From positions 62,001 through 126,000 of the forward strand of contig NZ_JAEOAH010000015.1 in the NCBI RefSeq assembly GCF_016612995.1: DNA of 64,000 nucleotides, given 5' to 3'. Below, piece after piece: positions 25,313 to 34,103 of this stretch. Every line of letters begins with the position of its first letter. Positions within the stretch are counted from its first letter, which is position 1. Below the pieces are notes generated by a model. The model worked only from the letters and a program-made list of their open reading frames with translations. It searched no databases and had not been told where the DNA came from. The stretch comes from Viridibacillus soli (lineage in GTDB: Bacteria; Bacillota; Bacilli; Bacillales_A; Planococcaceae). A program made the translations under genes and the position numbers.

Positions 25313-25666
25313 ATGAGAAAGGTCGGGTTATTTATCATCGGCGTCATTGCCGCTATTACTATTTTATGTTCACTTGGTGCTATGGCAGGATTGGCTATTT
25401 CAGCAGCTATCCTATATGCAGGAATTCACTTCTACTTAAAAAGTGATTCTACATTTGCAAAAATCATTTGGGCTCTTGTCGCAATCGCTGGTCTACTAAC
25501 AGCTATATCGAACGTTCCAAGCTTTATTGGCTTAATCGCAATCGTTGGACTTTGGTATATCGTTCGTAAATGGGACGGTAATGATACAACTACTACTATT
25601 ATTACTGCAAAATCAGACGATCCATTCACAAACTTTGAAAACCAATGGACTGAATTATCTAAATAA
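25313..25666 (+). CDS. liaI: LiaI-like small membrane protein
   Basis: 117 residues with about three hydrophobic segments in the first 85 residues (MRKVGLFIIGVIAAITILCS...) and a hydrophilic tail. Length, hydrophobicity and position directly before a PspA/LiaH gene match LiaI, the membrane anchor of LiaH in Bacillus. GGGAGG precedes the ATG. It is 13 bp from the next gene. Confidence 0.8.
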   Translation: MRKVGLFIIGVIAAITILCSLGAMAGLAISAAILYAGIHFYLKSDSTFAKIIWALVAIAGLLTAISNVPSFIGLIAIVGLWYIVRKWDGNDTTTTIITAKSDDPFTNFENQWTELSK

Positions 25667-25679
25667 GGAGGAAAATAAA

Positions 25680-26342
25680 ATGGCAAACTTACTACAACGT
25701 TTAAAATACACTCTAGAGGCAGACTTACATTCGGTATTTGATAAAAAGGAAGCAAAGAACCCAATCGCTATGCTAAATCAGTATATTCGTGAGGCAGAAA
25801 AGCAAACAGAGCAAACTGGTAAATGGTTAGAGCGCCAAGCAGCTCTAAAAAAACAACTTGAAGATGAGTTAGCCGTGGCAATCGAAATGTTCAAAAAACG
25901 CCAAAAACAAGCTGAACTTGCTAAAATAAGTGGTGAAGAGGATTTAATCGGCTTTGCAGAACAGGAAATGGCTGCCTATGAAAGCCGTAAAATTATGTTA
26001 AAAGACAGCATTAACAAAGCAACTGAAGAATTATTTGGTTTGGAACGCAAATACGAAGAAATGAAACATAAAATTAAAGATATGAAAGTTCGTCAGCTAC
26101 AGTTAATGGGCAAAGAAAATGTCACTCGCGCTCACCATCAAATGGATCGTGTATTAAATCCAGAAGCAAACGCTCAAGTAGGTAAACGTTTAGAAACGTT
26201 TGAATCAATGGAAGCTTATATTGAACGTCTAGGTCAAAAAATTGATCAAGAGCATGAAATTTCTTCAATGGAGCAACGCCTAGCGCTGCTTGAAAAAAAC
26301 ACACCACAAGCCCCGATAATTAACGAAGAAAAAATCAGCTAA
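25680..26342 (+). CDS. liaH: LiaH, PspA/IM30-family phage-shock protein
   Basis: 220 residues from the ATG at 25680 (AAGGAGG upstream; a longer frame opening at 25545 is only an overlap with liaI). Nearly all predicted coiled coil, starting with the amphipathic PspA-type helix MANLLQRLKYTLEADLHSVF. PspA/LiaH oligomers bind stressed membranes, for example after bacitracin or daptomycin. A terminator follows, so liaIH is probably the most abundant transcript, with readthrough into liaFSR. Confidence 0.92.
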   Translation: MANLLQRLKYTLEADLHSVFDKKEAKNPIAMLNQYIREAEKQTEQTGKWLERQAALKKQLEDELAVAIEMFKKRQKQAELAKISGEEDLIGFAEQEMAAYESRKIMLKDSINKATEELFGLERKYEEMKHKIKDMKVRQLQLMGKENVTRAHHQMDRVLNPEANAQVGKRLETFESMEAYIERLGQKIDQEHEISSMEQRLALLEKNTPQAPIINEEKIS

Positions 26343-26376
26343 TACTAGACTTCTATCGAAGGACAGTTATACTAAA

Positions 26377-26414
26377 AAAGGAGAAAGGCATACGCCCTTC
26401 TCCTTTGAGTTTTT
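26377..26414 (+). terminator. terminator between liaH and liaF
   Basis: AAAGGAGAAAGG pairs with CCCTTCTCCTTT, followed by GAGTTTTT. It probably allows partial readthrough to liaFSR, as described for the Bacillus lia operon. Confidence 0.8.
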
Positions 26415-26454
26415 CATTTAAATGGGCATTATGATGCGAAGAAGGAGGAAGAAC

Positions 26455-27156
26455 ATGAATCAAATTACAACAAATAAGCTGACGATGTTACTCATTATCT
26501 CCCTATTACTCATCTTTATCGAAGTAGTATTTTTCGATAATGGTAGCATTATTTTCGCTCTTCTTGGCATCGTAATGGTTTATATGAGCATTAGCAAGCG
26601 GAGCAAATGGCTGTTTTGGTTCGGCGCTATCATCAGTATCATGTCATTATTTTCAATGTGGAGCTTACGCCTAATCGTCGTTATAACACTTGTTTATCTT
26701 TTATGGCAGCTAAAGAAAGGCTCTCCCGTTTCAATTTCATTACCAAAACAATTTGATTATGATCCTACTGATGACGAACCTATCATTCAAAATAAGGCGT
26801 TCTCCGTTCAAAGTACACCAATGAATGCGTATGAATGGCAAGATGTCCATGTGCAAGGCATCGTTGGTGATTTAACAATCGATACGACACAAACACTTTT
26901 ACCAAAGGGCACTTCGCTTATTTCAGTTCGCCAAGGCTTTGGAAAAGTGCGAATCGCTGTTCCATATGAAGTTCCTGTGCGCATTCATTTTAATACGCTA
27001 GTTGGGGATATACAGCTCTTTGGCAAGAAAACGCCGCGTTTATGGAACACAAACATTTCCATGAAAGACGGCTATAATCAGGAAATTGAATCACCCGTTG
27101 AACTAATTATTACAATTTCAACTCTGCTTGGGGATGTTGAGGTGATTCGTAAATGA
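26455..27156 (+). CDS. liaF: LiaF, membrane inhibitor of LiaS
   Basis: 233 residues from the ATG at 26455 (GAAGGAGGAAG upstream). Several membrane segments in residues 8-90, then a soluble beta-helical domain (VQGIVGDLTIDT ... FNTLVGDIQLFG ... STLLGDVEVIRK) typical of LiaF/VraT. In Bacillus LiaF keeps LiaS in check until cell-wall stress. The stop overlaps the liaS start (ATGA). Confidence 0.88.
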   Translation: MNQITTNKLTMLLIISLLLIFIEVVFFDNGSIIFALLGIVMVYMSISKRSKWLFWFGAIISIMSLFSMWSLRLIVVITLVYLLWQLKKGSPVSISLPKQFDYDPTDDEPIIQNKAFSVQSTPMNAYEWQDVHVQGIVGDLTIDTTQTLLPKGTSLISVRQGFGKVRIAVPYEVPVRIHFNTLVGDIQLFGKKTPRLWNTNISMKDGYNQEIESPVELIITISTLLGDVEVIRK

Positions 27157-28211
27157 GGTCCCTAATCCCCAGATTTCTGTCGATTTTATTTATCGAAATT
27201 GCGATTGTCTTCTTCATCTTTTTCATATTATGGGGTATGCCTAAGCTAAGCAGTTGGTCCCCACTATGGAAGCTTTATTATTGGGAATTACCACTCGGTT
27301 TATGGATTTTAACACTACTTGCAATATTCAGTATTAGCGTAGCAATTTGGTCCGTTTCACTAGCTCAAAATAAAGAAAGAGAATTAGCAACTGTACTACA
27401 AACTTTAGTGCAAACAGATAAAACTACTTCTATTTCAACAAAGAATTTATCAAAAAACATCCGTAAATCCATAGAATCCGCTGAAGAACTAATATTGACA
27501 CAACGAAAAAGTCTACAGCGCATTACAAATGAGCGTGCAGAAGCTGATGATAAAGTCATTCAAGAGCGTATCATACAGGAAAGACAACGACTCGCTCGTG
27601 AATTACATGACTCCGTCTCCCAGCAATTATTTGCAGCCTCTATGTTATTATCAACGGTCAATGAAACAATACCAGAAGATTTACCAGAACACATGACAAA
27701 ACCACTAAAACAAACGGAAACAATCGTGCAGCAAGCCCAGCTTGAAATGCGCGCACTATTATTGCATTTACGCCCTGCTGCCCTACACAACAAATCACTG
27801 GCACAGGGACTTGAAGATTTATTGCTCGAATTAAAACAAAAGGTTTTCTTCTCTATTCATCACCGTTTAGAGGAAGTGTCCTTGCAAAAAGGTGCGGAAG
27901 ACCACTTATTTCGGATTGCTCAAGAAACGTTATCAAACACTTTACGCCATGCAAAGGCAACAGAAGTTGATATTCTATTAGTTGAACGTGATAATCTTGC
28001 TATTTTTCGTGTACAAGACAATGGTGTTGGTTTCCAAAACAACGATGGAAAAGCTGGCTCTTATGGTTTAAAAAACATCGAAGAACGTGCCATCGAAATA
28101 GGTGGTACTTGTAAAATTGTTTCTATTCCAAATCAAGGAACGGTTATAGAAGTGAAAATCCCTGTAGAAATGGAGCATGAACTAGATGATTCGAATATTA
28201 TTAGCGGATGA
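27153..28211 (+). CDS. liaS: LiaS sensor histidine kinase
   Basis: 352 residues. Two membrane segments with a short external loop (about 8-75), a linker, HisKA_3 with the phosphorylated His in RLARELHDSVSQQL, and an ATPase domain with TLSNTLRHAKA, DNGVGF and YGLKNIEERA. The short sensor loop marks it as an intramembrane-sensing kinase. It overlaps liaF by 4 bp and liaR by 26 bp. Confidence 0.92.
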   Translation: MRSLIPRFLSILFIEIAIVFFIFFILWGMPKLSSWSPLWKLYYWELPLGLWILTLLAIFSISVAIWSVSLAQNKERELATVLQTLVQTDKTTSISTKNLSKNIRKSIESAEELILTQRKSLQRITNERAEADDKVIQERIIQERQRLARELHDSVSQQLFAASMLLSTVNETIPEDLPEHMTKPLKQTETIVQQAQLEMRALLLHLRPAALHNKSLAQGLEDLLLELKQKVFFSIHHRLEEVSLQKGAEDHLFRIAQETLSNTLRHAKATEVDILLVERDNLAIFRVQDNGVGFQNNDGKAGSYGLKNIEERAIEIGGTCKIVSIPNQGTVIEVKIPVEMEHELDDSNIISG

Positions 28212-28815
28212 CCATGAAATGGTACGCATCGGTGTATCTGCCTATTTGCAAGCACAACCTGATATGGAGGTTGTTGCAGAGGCAACGAACGGCCAAGAAG
28301 CATTTGAGCTATCACTAGAACATCGTCCCGACATTATTTTAATGGATATGGTCATGCCAATTATGACCGGTGCAGAAGCTACAGCAGCAATTATTAAACA
28401 GTGGCCACAAGCGAAAATCATGATTGTCACAAGTTTCTTGGATGACGATAAAGTGTACCCGGCCTTAGAAGCAGGTGCTATAAGCTACTTGCTCAAAACA
28501 ACAAACGCCAAGCAAATCGCTGATGCTATTCGCCAAACTTCAAATGGCACTCCTGTTTTAGAACCTGAAGTTACAAACAAAATGATGCAGCGCCTTCGAA
28601 AAACAGATCGCCCTCTCCATGAGGATTTAACAGAACGTGAACATGAAATTCTACAATTAATTGCACAAGGCAAACCTAATCAAGACATTGCCGACGAACT
28701 TTTCATAGCAATAAAGACAGTGAAAACACATGTCAGTAATATTTTATCCAAACTTGAAGTACAAGACCGCACCCAAGCTGTCGTATACGCATTCCAACAC
28801 CACATAGTTCAATAA
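28186..28815 (+). CDS. liaR: LiaR response regulator (NarL/FixJ family)
   Basis: 209 residues. Receiver domain with DDHEMVRIGV, phospho-acceptor Asp in IILMDMVMP and Lys in LLKTTNA, then a LuxR-type helix-turn-helix (LTEREHEILQLIAQGKPNQD ... IKTVKTHVSNILSKL). In Bacillus it activates the lia promoter under envelope stress. Last gene of the operon. Confidence 0.93.
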   Translation: MIRILLADDHEMVRIGVSAYLQAQPDMEVVAEATNGQEAFELSLEHRPDIILMDMVMPIMTGAEATAAIIKQWPQAKIMIVTSFLDDDKVYPALEAGAISYLLKTTNAKQIADAIRQTSNGTPVLEPEVTNKMMQRLRKTDRPLHEDLTEREHEILQLIAQGKPNQDIADELFIAIKTVKTHVSNILSKLEVQDRTQAVVYAFQHHIVQ

Positions 28816-28861
28816 TTCAGCTTGCATACGATGTTATATTTTCTGCCTCACTCTTTTTTGG

Positions 28862-28913
28862 AAAACCGCAGTAATTGTATAGTATTATAATACTATACAA
28901 TTACTGCGGTTTT
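28862..28913. terminator. 52-nt perfect palindrome, probable terminator
   Basis: Two 26-base arms (AAAACCGCAGTAATTGTATA... and its exact complement) meet with no spacer. It lies 46 bases after liaR. The plus strand ends in TTTT then ATT. The length and perfection exceed what a terminator needs. Confidence 0.75.
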
Positions 28914-29052
28914 ATTAATATATAGATTGTTATGATTATAGTCTCTCTTCATATTGTCATTTTCATCAGACAAAATCCCCCTTTCTACCGATTCGAAATC
29001 CATATGATTAGTGTAATATTCAAAATAGTATATTTTATTGGAAGGTAAACAT

Positions 29053-30348
29053 ATGCAAAACATAGGCTACATTATTAAATCAGAACGCATTAGACAAAAT
29101 ATGAAACAAAAAGTACTTTCAAAAGATATTTGTTCCACTTCATATTTAAGCAAAATTGAAAGTGAACAAAAAAGCCCCTCCCAAGAAGTACTTGACGCTT
29201 TAATTGAGCGTCTACAGATTAACCTAAATGACTTTACGTCAGAAAATGAAAAACAGTTTGTATCAAAGTTATACGAAAGCTACAAATCTATCGTGCTAAC
29301 TCGTAACGAGCAATCTGCAAAAGAAAAATTGAACTATTATATGACCAAGGATTTCGGTTTTGAAGACGTTACAAACTTTTATTTTTATAATCTGTATTTG
29401 TTCCGCCTTTTTCTTGTCTCCAAGCAGCCCCTTGTTGATATCGAATATTTTTTAAAGGCATTTTATGCAATGGAAGAAAATTTAAATGATCAACAACGAT
29501 TTCTCTATAACTTAAACGCTAATATTTACTACTGCAGAAAAAGTGACTATCTAAAAGCACTTCCTTTTTTGGAGTCGTCTATCAACCTACTGCAAAAGAT
29601 CCAGCTAGAGGACTGGGAGAAAGCCGATTACTATTATGCATTAGCGTTAAACTACTATTCCTTAAATCAAAATTTAAATGCGCTTGAATATGCAAAAATG
29701 GCTAGCGATATTTATGAAAGATCAGGTTATTATGCCTGCTCCGTAGACTGTAAAATTTTACTCGCTGCAGCGTATTCTCAAAACGGACACTACTCGAGTG
29801 CGGAAAAGATTTTATTGGATGCTTCTATATTTTGTAATATGTATCAACTTCAGCAATTTGAAGGTCTCCTATCACAAAATATTGGCTTTATTTACGCCCT
29901 CCAAGGCGATGCAAAAAAGGCGATTTCTTATTATAAAAAAAGCTATAAAACAAAAACAGAACCTCTCAGCGTTCTTATTACCATCCACTCGATCATTAAA
30001 GAATACTCCAAATTAAAACAAGTGGATGATGTGCAAAAATGGTGTGAAAAAGGGCTATCTCTTATTAGAGACAATGAACCACTAGACAAAACTACAGCCT
30101 ATTTATATCACTTTGAAATTTTCAAAATGATGCATTACCTATCACCATTTGATGAAAAACGAATTGCTCTTGCTATTGATTATTTCCAACAAATGAATGA
30201 CACCAAAAATGTCCAAAAATACTCCATCCTATTAGGCAATCTTTTATTTGAGCGTAATAACTATAAAAAAGCGGCTATTTACTTTCAAAAATCTACCGAG
30301 GCTATGTACCAACTAAATTATATTAATACATGGGAAGACCTCACATAA
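29053..30348 (+). CDS. HTH/TPR transcriptional regulator, NprR/PlcR-like (RNPP type)
   Basis: 431 residues from the ATG at 29053 (TTGGAAGG upstream). An N-terminal XRE-type helix-turn-helix (about 5-60, CSTSYLSKIESEQKSPSQEV) is followed by about nine TPR-like helical pairs to the C-terminus. In RNPP regulators the TPR domain binds a short exported pheromone peptide. Usually the peptide gene sits directly downstream; here only a terminator and a convergent kinase gene follow, so no cognate peptide is visible. Weak binding to another signal, or a peptide encoded elsewhere, remains possible. Confidence 0.8.
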   Translation: MQNIGYIIKSERIRQNMKQKVLSKDICSTSYLSKIESEQKSPSQEVLDALIERLQINLNDFTSENEKQFVSKLYESYKSIVLTRNEQSAKEKLNYYMTKDFGFEDVTNFYFYNLYLFRLFLVSKQPLVDIEYFLKAFYAMEENLNDQQRFLYNLNANIYYCRKSDYLKALPFLESSINLLQKIQLEDWEKADYYYALALNYYSLNQNLNALEYAKMASDIYERSGYYACSVDCKILLAAAYSQNGHYSSAEKILLDASIFCNMYQLQQFEGLLSQNIGFIYALQGDAKKAISYYKKSYKTKTEPLSVLITIHSIIKEYSKLKQVDDVQKWCEKGLSLIRDNEPLDKTTAYLYHFEIFKMMHYLSPFDEKRIALAIDYFQQMNDTKNVQKYSILLGNLLFERNNYKKAAIYFQKSTEAMYQLNYINTWEDLT

Positions 30349-30354
30349 CGTCAA

Positions 30355-30390
30355 AAAAACCAGATTGCCATTACGCAATCTGGGTTTTCT
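30355..30390. terminator. bidirectional terminator
   Basis: A 9-bp stem (CCAGATTGC / GCAATCTGG) flanked by A7 and GTTTTCTT, between the convergent TPR regulator and sensor kinase genes. Confidence 0.85.
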
Positions 30391-30392
30391 TA

Positions 30393-32648
30393 TTAATAAA
30401 CGGATACTACATTCACTGTTACTTTGAACAAGTCACCGTCTACTTCAATTTTCATACGAGCTCCGTGTAAATCTACAATCGATTGCGCAATGGCTAACCC
30501 AAGACCCGAGCCATCTGTGTGACGTGATGTATCCGCACGCTTAAAGCGCTCATATAACTCCTCCACATCTTCACCAATCTCATATTTCGTTACATTTTTA
30601 ATAATAAATTCGGCTTCACCATTTTTCTGACTTAGTGTTACATATACTCGTGTACCTTCCATCGTATACTTCAATGTGTTTATGATTAGATTATCCAGCA
30701 TTCTCCACCACTTTTGACCATCCACATAAGCAAATAACGGGCCATCAGGTGTATTCACACGAAAGTCTAACTCGGATTTTGTAATGTCTTCTTCATGTTC
30801 AGCAAGTGCTTGCTGCAACAACTGATTTAAATCGACCCGCTGTTTATGAAGCTCAATATTGCCAGATGCCATTTTCGATACTTCAAATAAATCTTCGATA
30901 AGCGTTTTTAATCGCTGTGATTTTTTATCTAATATGGCAATATAAGAATTGCGTTCTTCTTCAGTGACATTTGGCTTTTTCAATAAATCTGTATACGTAA
31001 TAATCGATGTTAGCGGCGTACGTAAATCGTGGCTAACATTGGTGATCAGCTCTGTTTTTAAGCGCTCACTTTTCGCTTGCTCAGAAATGGACGTGCGAAC
31101 CCCGTCACGTAATTCGTTTAAGTTTCCGGCATGTATAGCAAATGCCGATTTACCTTGAATTTTGATTTCATTACTCAAGCGACCTGCAGCCATTTGCTCC
31201 GTTTCTTTCATAATACGATTTAGATAGCTCATTCGGGTTAAGAATAGTATTGTCGCTGGTAGGGCGATGAATAGGAACAGTGGGGTGTAGATAACAAATA
31301 ATTGCCCCGAAACCATCGCACCGGTAAAGCCAACACCTGCTAAGAAAATAATACCTACCAAAATAACTGATTGAAAACCGAGACTACGATTTAAAAATAG
31401 ATCTTGTAAATTCTCAAATGTTTTTTTTACAAAGCTTCTTTCGTATGCTTTTAGGCGCTTTTCTTCACTATTTAAATTCTCTAAAATTGAAACCGCTTGT
31501 GCCAAGGAAATCCATAATAAGAAGCAAAAAATAATAAATGGGAATCCAAAACTTAGTACTTGTCCTATCATATTTTCCCGTCTGCTATAATTATTAAGAT
31601 CTTCAAGTTTATACATTATCCCTTGTGAGTTGATAAACAAAGCCCAAACAGCTACTAATAATCCCACAATTTGTGCATCCATCGGCCATTTGCGTATCCA
31701 AAGAGTGATATCATTGTTTTGTAATAAAGTTTTTTTAGTTGGTTTACATACTGTTAATAAGAGTATTACGCTTACAAATCCTAAAAACCAAATAATGTAA
31801 CACAAAACTTGATTACTTTTAAAAGCATTATAGTCTGCCTCAAATTCCGTATATTTCAATGCACTTTTTGGAACTGTAATTTTCCCTTCGTACTGATAGG
31901 TTTTATCCGTTAGTTTTACTTCTTCTACATCAGTAGAAGTTACAGTATCACTTGCAAAAAAACCATTAGATGAATAACTATTGTTATCATACCTATCTTC
32001 TGGATAACTACTCGACACACTGTACGTTCTAAGTAAATTGGTTCCTTTACCATATTTAACACTAAATGCTGCTGGACTTTCTATCTCACCATATGTCATC
32101 GTTTTTTGTGTATCTACATCGGTCAGCTGGAAAGCAAAGAATCGATAGGTATCCAACAAATCCTTTTTTCGATTGTTCATTTCTAACATGTAATTATCTA
32201 TTGCTTTTTTCTTGCTTGCTATGACTTTCTCTTTAATATAATCATTGTCTTCAAAGTTCTTCGTTATGTCGTCTATTTTAGAGTCTCTTTCTTTTATTAG
32301 AGTCTCTTTTACTTTTTTTGCATTAGAATCAATTGCTTGTGCAATACGATTTTGGTACTGGTTATTAATATTTTCAACTTGTTCGCTCAAAGTACCGTAT
32401 CTATTTCGATGTTCTTCAATTTCATTCTCTGTTACTGTAATTGTCTTTTTCGCCTCGTCAGCATCAATAGGATTTAATAATAAAGGTCCAATATCAAATG
32501 TAAAATTATCCAGCTTAGCTTGAAAGCTATCCGAATCAAAGTAATCTTTCCCAATATACTTTGATCCTTGCTGTATTAAAGAAAAAACACTGAATAGAAC
32601 AATTGACATTAAAAATAAGCTAAAGAGCCCTCTTGAATTATTCTTCAT
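30393..32648 (-). CDS. large multi-membrane-segment sensor histidine kinase
   Basis: 751 residues from the ATG at 32648 (GGGGGAG upstream). One N-terminal membrane segment (about 7-29), a large extracytoplasmic region with coiled coil (about 30-275), then about five more membrane segments (280-475), HAMP, HisKA with SHDLRTPLTSII, and an ATPase domain with GSGLGLAIAQS. The N box reads LIINTLKYT and G1 is atypical. The large external domain is not one I recognise. It is the second or third gene of a unit with the response regulator upstream. Confidence 0.85.
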   Translation of the reverse strand: MKNNSRGLFSLFLMSIVLFSVFSLIQQGSKYIGKDYFDSDSFQAKLDNFTFDIGPLLLNPIDADEAKKTITVTENEIEEHRNRYGTLSEQVENINNQYQNRIAQAIDSNAKKVKETLIKERDSKIDDITKNFEDNDYIKEKVIASKKKAIDNYMLEMNNRKKDLLDTYRFFAFQLTDVDTQKTMTYGEIESPAAFSVKYGKGTNLLRTYSVSSSYPEDRYDNNSYSSNGFFASDTVTSTDVEEVKLTDKTYQYEGKITVPKSALKYTEFEADYNAFKSNQVLCYIIWFLGFVSVILLLTVCKPTKKTLLQNNDITLWIRKWPMDAQIVGLLVAVWALFINSQGIMYKLEDLNNYSRRENMIGQVLSFGFPFIIFCFLLWISLAQAVSILENLNSEEKRLKAYERSFVKKTFENLQDLFLNRSLGFQSVILVGIIFLAGVGFTGAMVSGQLFVIYTPLFLFIALPATILFLTRMSYLNRIMKETEQMAAGRLSNEIKIQGKSAFAIHAGNLNELRDGVRTSISEQAKSERLKTELITNVSHDLRTPLTSIITYTDLLKKPNVTEEERNSYIAILDKKSQRLKTLIEDLFEVSKMASGNIELHKQRVDLNQLLQQALAEHEEDITKSELDFRVNTPDGPLFAYVDGQKWWRMLDNLIINTLKYTMEGTRVYVTLSQKNGEAEFIIKNVTKYEIGEDVEELYERFKRADTSRHTDGSGLGLAIAQSIVDLHGARMKIEVDGDLFKVTVNVVSVY

Positions 32649-32650
32649 TA

Positions 32651-32824
32651 TTACGCTCCCCCCATCCATCTTGTTAGCTGAGCAAACGTTCTAGTTGTTC
32701 TTTCGAAGCTGATATTTACTAAATCTAATATAAATGATACGCAATATGTCAGGCTAATGACCGCTAAAAATAATGCAAGGACAGACCATAAAAACGCATT
32801 ACTATTTCTCGATTTTGTAGCCAA
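32651..32824 (-). CDS. possible 57-residue membrane protein between regulator and kinase
   Basis: In a different frame from both neighbours there is an ORF from a TTG at 32824, inside the regulator's 3' end, to a TAA two bases before the kinase ATG. It encodes one clean membrane helix (FLWSVLALFLAVISLTYCV) with basic flanks (ATKSRNSN; RTTRTFAQLTRW). There is no strong ribosome-binding site, so expression would need coupling to the regulator. It fills an otherwise odd 150-base gap. It may be a small accessory protein of the kinase or a remnant. Confidence 0.4.
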   Translation of the reverse strand: MATKSRNSNAFLWSVLALFLAVISLTYCVSFILDLVNISFERTTRTFAQLTRWMGGA

Positions 32825-33494
32825 TGCCCCAAACCACCTTTAAATAACGTGGATTTTTTGGATCCACTTCAATTTTTTCTCGAATCTTCCGAATATGCAC
32901 CGCCACAATATTTTCCGCATTGTATGCAGGCTCGTTCCAAACACGCTCATAAATTTCTTGAATCGAAAATACACGTCCAGCATGCGCCATTAGTAGCTCT
33001 GTAATTTTAAACTCAATCGGCGTAAGTTTGACTGATTCCCCGTCAAGTGTGACTTCCTTCGCATCTTGATCCAGTACTAGTCCTTGCACGGCAATTTTCG
33101 ATTGTTGCTCATTATACGTTCCAAGCTTCACATATCGGCGCATTTGTGATTTCACACGCGCCACAAGTTCCATCGGATGAAACGGCTTCGTCACATAATC
33201 ATCTGCTCCAACAGACAGCCCATGTATCTTATCCGAATCCTCCGCCTTCGCACTCAACATAATGATTGGAATATTACGTTCCTCACGAATTTTAAATGTC
33301 GCCGTGATTCCGTCCATATTCGGCATCATAATATCTAATATAATTAAATGCACTTCATTCTCCGAAAGCATTTCCAACGCCTCAAGACCATCCCCCGCCT
33401 TCAGTACGTTGTAGCCCTCATTTCTCAAATAAATCTCAATTCCATCACGAATATCCTGATCATCATCCGTCACAAGCACTGTATACTCCGCCAT
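32802..33494 (-). CDS. response regulator, OmpR family
   Basis: 230 residues from the ATG at 33494 (GAGGTGCG upstream). Receiver with DDDQDIR, phospho-acceptor Asp in LIILDIMMPN and Lys in VTKPFHP; the winged helix ends RYLKVVWGIGYKIEK. It pairs with the kinase downstream. Direct repeats upstream at 33582-33633 may be its own binding sites. Confidence 0.92.
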   Translation of the reverse strand: MAEYTVLVTDDDQDIRDGIEIYLRNEGYNVLKAGDGLEALEMLSENEVHLIILDIMMPNMDGITATFKIREERNIPIIMLSAKAEDSDKIHGLSVGADDYVTKPFHPMELVARVKSQMRRYVKLGTYNEQQSKIAVQGLVLDQDAKEVTLDGESVKLTPIEFKITELLMAHAGRVFSIQEIYERVWNEPAYNAENIVAVHIRKIREKIEVDPKNPRYLKVVWGIGYKIEK

Positions 33495-33581
33495 CTTTCG
33501 CACCTCATCCCTCATCATATTTTATCTATACAAACCATCAATTAAGCTCATATTTCTTATACTATTTATAATACACATCAA

Positions 33582-33633
33582 ATCTTAAGACTACCTTATC
33601 ATAAAAATGAAGAAATTCTTAAGGTTATCTTAA
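33582..33633 (-). promoter_or_regulatory. candidate response-regulator binding repeats
   Basis: Four heptamers related to WTCTTAA occur as two direct-repeat pairs, each with 11-bp period: ATCTTAA/ACCTTAT (33582, 33593) and TTCTTAA/ATCTTAA (33616, 33627). Eleven-base direct repeats upstream of an OmpR-family regulator gene are the usual form of its own operator. A -10-like TATAAA lies closer to the gene. Confidence 0.45.
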
Positions 33634-34057
33634 ATGCTTCGGACGCCCGTTTAGCTCCGACAAGCGTTGGAGTCTTCGAAACAAAAGCATCACTTCAGCT
33701 TTTGTCCGAGAAGACGGAAACGACCTCGAGGAGCTGGCGTCTGAAGCTGGATATGCTGATTAAATGCTGAAGCGGCCTGGCTAGCCCCGACAAGCACTGG
33801 ACGGCTCGAATCAAAGGCGGTTATTGCCTTTGACCGAGAGACTGCAGTGACCTCGAGGGGCAGGCCGCTGAAGCTGGATATGCTGATTAAATGCTGAAGC
33901 GGCCTGTCTAGCCCCGACAAGCACTGGAAGGCTCGAATCAAAGGCGGTTTTTGCCTTTGACCGAGAGACTGAAGTGACCTCGAGGGGCTGGCCGCTGAAG
34001 CTGGATATGCTGATTAAATGCTGAAGCGGCCTGTCTAGCCCCGACAAGCACTGGAAT
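33631..34057. repeat. tandem structured repeat, three full copies and one partial (127-130 bp)
   Basis: Copies start at 33631 (130 bp), 33761 (127), 33888 (127) and 34015 (partial, 43). Each can fold into a long arm: outer stem AGCGGCC/GGCCGCT, middle AGCCCC/GGGGCT, and inner TCAAAGGC/GCCTTTGA. Copy 1 differs at many positions yet keeps pairing (GACGCC/GGCGTC, AGCTCC/GGAGCT, ACAAAAGC/GCTTTTGT). The repeat is GC-rich against an AT-rich background, and no convincing ORF covers it. Confidence 0.85.
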
Positions 34058-34103
34058 TTTCAAATCAAATTCTCAAATTACTCTTTCCCCATGATTTTCT
34101 CCA

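Noticed and set aside
33690-34047. Minus-strand ORFs of about 80 residues with repeated FNQHIQLQ-like ends in the structured repeat
   Set aside because: They follow the repeat unit, lack ribosome-binding sites and change frame between copies; conserved pairing explains the sequence better.
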